Notes under the pieces: model-generated | Seen by the model: the letters and a program-made list of their open reading frames with translations, nothing else | Told to the model about the DNA's origin: nothing | Databases searched by the model: none | Shown: positions 47,650 through 47,992 of the stretch, one piece after another | Numbering within the stretch: the first letter of the stretch is position 1 | Layout: the number at the start of each line of letters is the position of its first letter | NCBI GenBank assembly: GCA_017519005.1 | Contig: JAFWTG010000046.1 | Coordinates: 1-47,992, forward strand | DNA: 47,992 nucleotides | Direction: 5' to 3' | From: Oscillospiraceae bacterium | GTDB taxonomy: Bacteria; Bacillota; Clostridia; Oscillospirales; Oscillospiraceae | Translations under genes and position numbers: made by a program

Positions 47650-47992
47650 AGAGCAGGGAACAGGGAGCAGGGAACGGGTAACAGGGAACAGACCTGCCCG
47701 TAGCGGCGAGCATTGCTCGCCACCCGGCAGGGAACGGGTAACAGGGAACAGGGAACAGACCCGCCAGTAGCGGCGAGCATTGCTCGCCACCCGGCAGGGA
47801 ACGGGTAACAGGGAACGGGGAACAGACCCGCCCGTAGCGGCGAGCATTGCTCGCCACCCGGCAGGGAACGGAGAACAGGGAACAGACCCTCCCGTAGGGG
47901 ACGGGTCCCCCGTCCCGCTGCCCATACGGCGAATGACGGTCCGGAACAGATGTTGGGACGGCACTCTGCCGTCCGGTCCGCCGCAGGCGGAC
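47650..47992. repeat. 67-bp tandem array with embedded hairpins, no gene seen
   Basis: This 343-bp end of the window has no convincing gene. Three units start with TAGCGGCGAGCATTGCTCGC at 47701, 47768 and 47835, an exact 67-bp period. Each unit joins the palindrome GGCGAGCA/TTGCTCGCC to runs of CAGGGAAC and GGGTAACAGGGAAC. A partial unit of the CAGGGAAC type precedes them (47653-47690). Then come three different hairpins: GTAGGGGACGGG/CCCGTCCC (47894-47916), GGACGGCA/TGCCGTCC (47956-47974) and GTCCGCC/GGCGGAC (47976-47992). Confidence 0.85.

Noticed and set aside
47701-47898. Regular 67-bp repeats considered as a CRISPR array.
   Set aside because: The whole unit is repeated, with no unique spacers between short repeats, and no cas genes are nearby. 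It is a tandem repeat.
47639-47964. Leftward open frames over the repeat array giving Cys/Pro/Arg-rich repetitive peptides.
   Set aside because: They are translations of the 67-bp tandem repeat with no ribosome site or domain. Considered non-coding.

Overview
The window looks like a chromosomal segment of a strictly anaerobic, GC-rich Bacillota, most likely from Oscillospirales/Oscillospiraceae. Several things point there: a ferredoxin-dependent 2-oxoacid oxidoreductase, phosphotransbutyrylase and butyrate kinase homologues, a textbook CIRCE element, consensus sigma-A promoters with 16-17 bp spacers, a YhbD/YhbF-like gene pair, and short dispersed hairpin repeats of a kind I associate with that group. 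The genus assignment is inference. No rRNA, tRNA, CRISPR array, prophage or insertion sequence was seen.

Left part (1-14.1 kb). Leftward genes encode an oxidoreductase fragment that runs off the window, two tandem HypB-type metallochaperone GTPases, a tryptophan-rich multi-pass membrane protein and a LysR regulator. Divergent from the regulator, through interlocked promoters, is a rightward run iorA-iorB-ptb-buk-aminotransferase-tryptophanase. It reads as a complete oxidative amino acid fermentation route: transamination to the 2-oxo acid, ferredoxin-linked oxidation to the acyl-CoA, phosphorolysis, then ATP formation. A side branch splits an amino acid directly by beta-elimination. A metallo-beta-lactamase fold protein, a flavin reductase and a gamma-glutamyl hydrolase follow.

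Middle part (14.1-30.6 kb). A bactofilin-like/MerR-like pair sits under a promoter carrying two palindromic operators. Next come a membrane O-acyltransferase with its SGNH partner, a DEAD-box helicase with a DprA-like protein, glmS, a PH-domain protein ending in an EF-hand-like loop, uvrA with an S4-domain protein, a small group of envelope genes, and htpG behind a perfect CIRCE operator.

Right part (30.7-48 kb). murC is directly followed by a family-2 beta-galactosidase. A frameshifted inositol-phosphatase-family gene precedes an exported M3-type peptidase. Then come a CBS-domain gene whose ribosome site lies in a hairpin, pgsA, an SPFH/zinc-ribbon protein, pepF, a phosphopantetheinyl transferase, a nicotinamidase-like/NadE pair for NAD salvage, a membrane protein and a PHP phosphatase. 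From about 42.6 kb onward the intergenic space is repeat-rich. Two repeat units lie inside the phosphopantetheinyl transferase reading frame without breaking it, and the window ends in a 67-bp tandem array.

The strongest candidates for something new are the fermentation cluster with its long tryptophanase variant, the tandem hypB locus without a visible hydrogenase, and the hairpin repeats that supply stop codons and protein-coding sequence.
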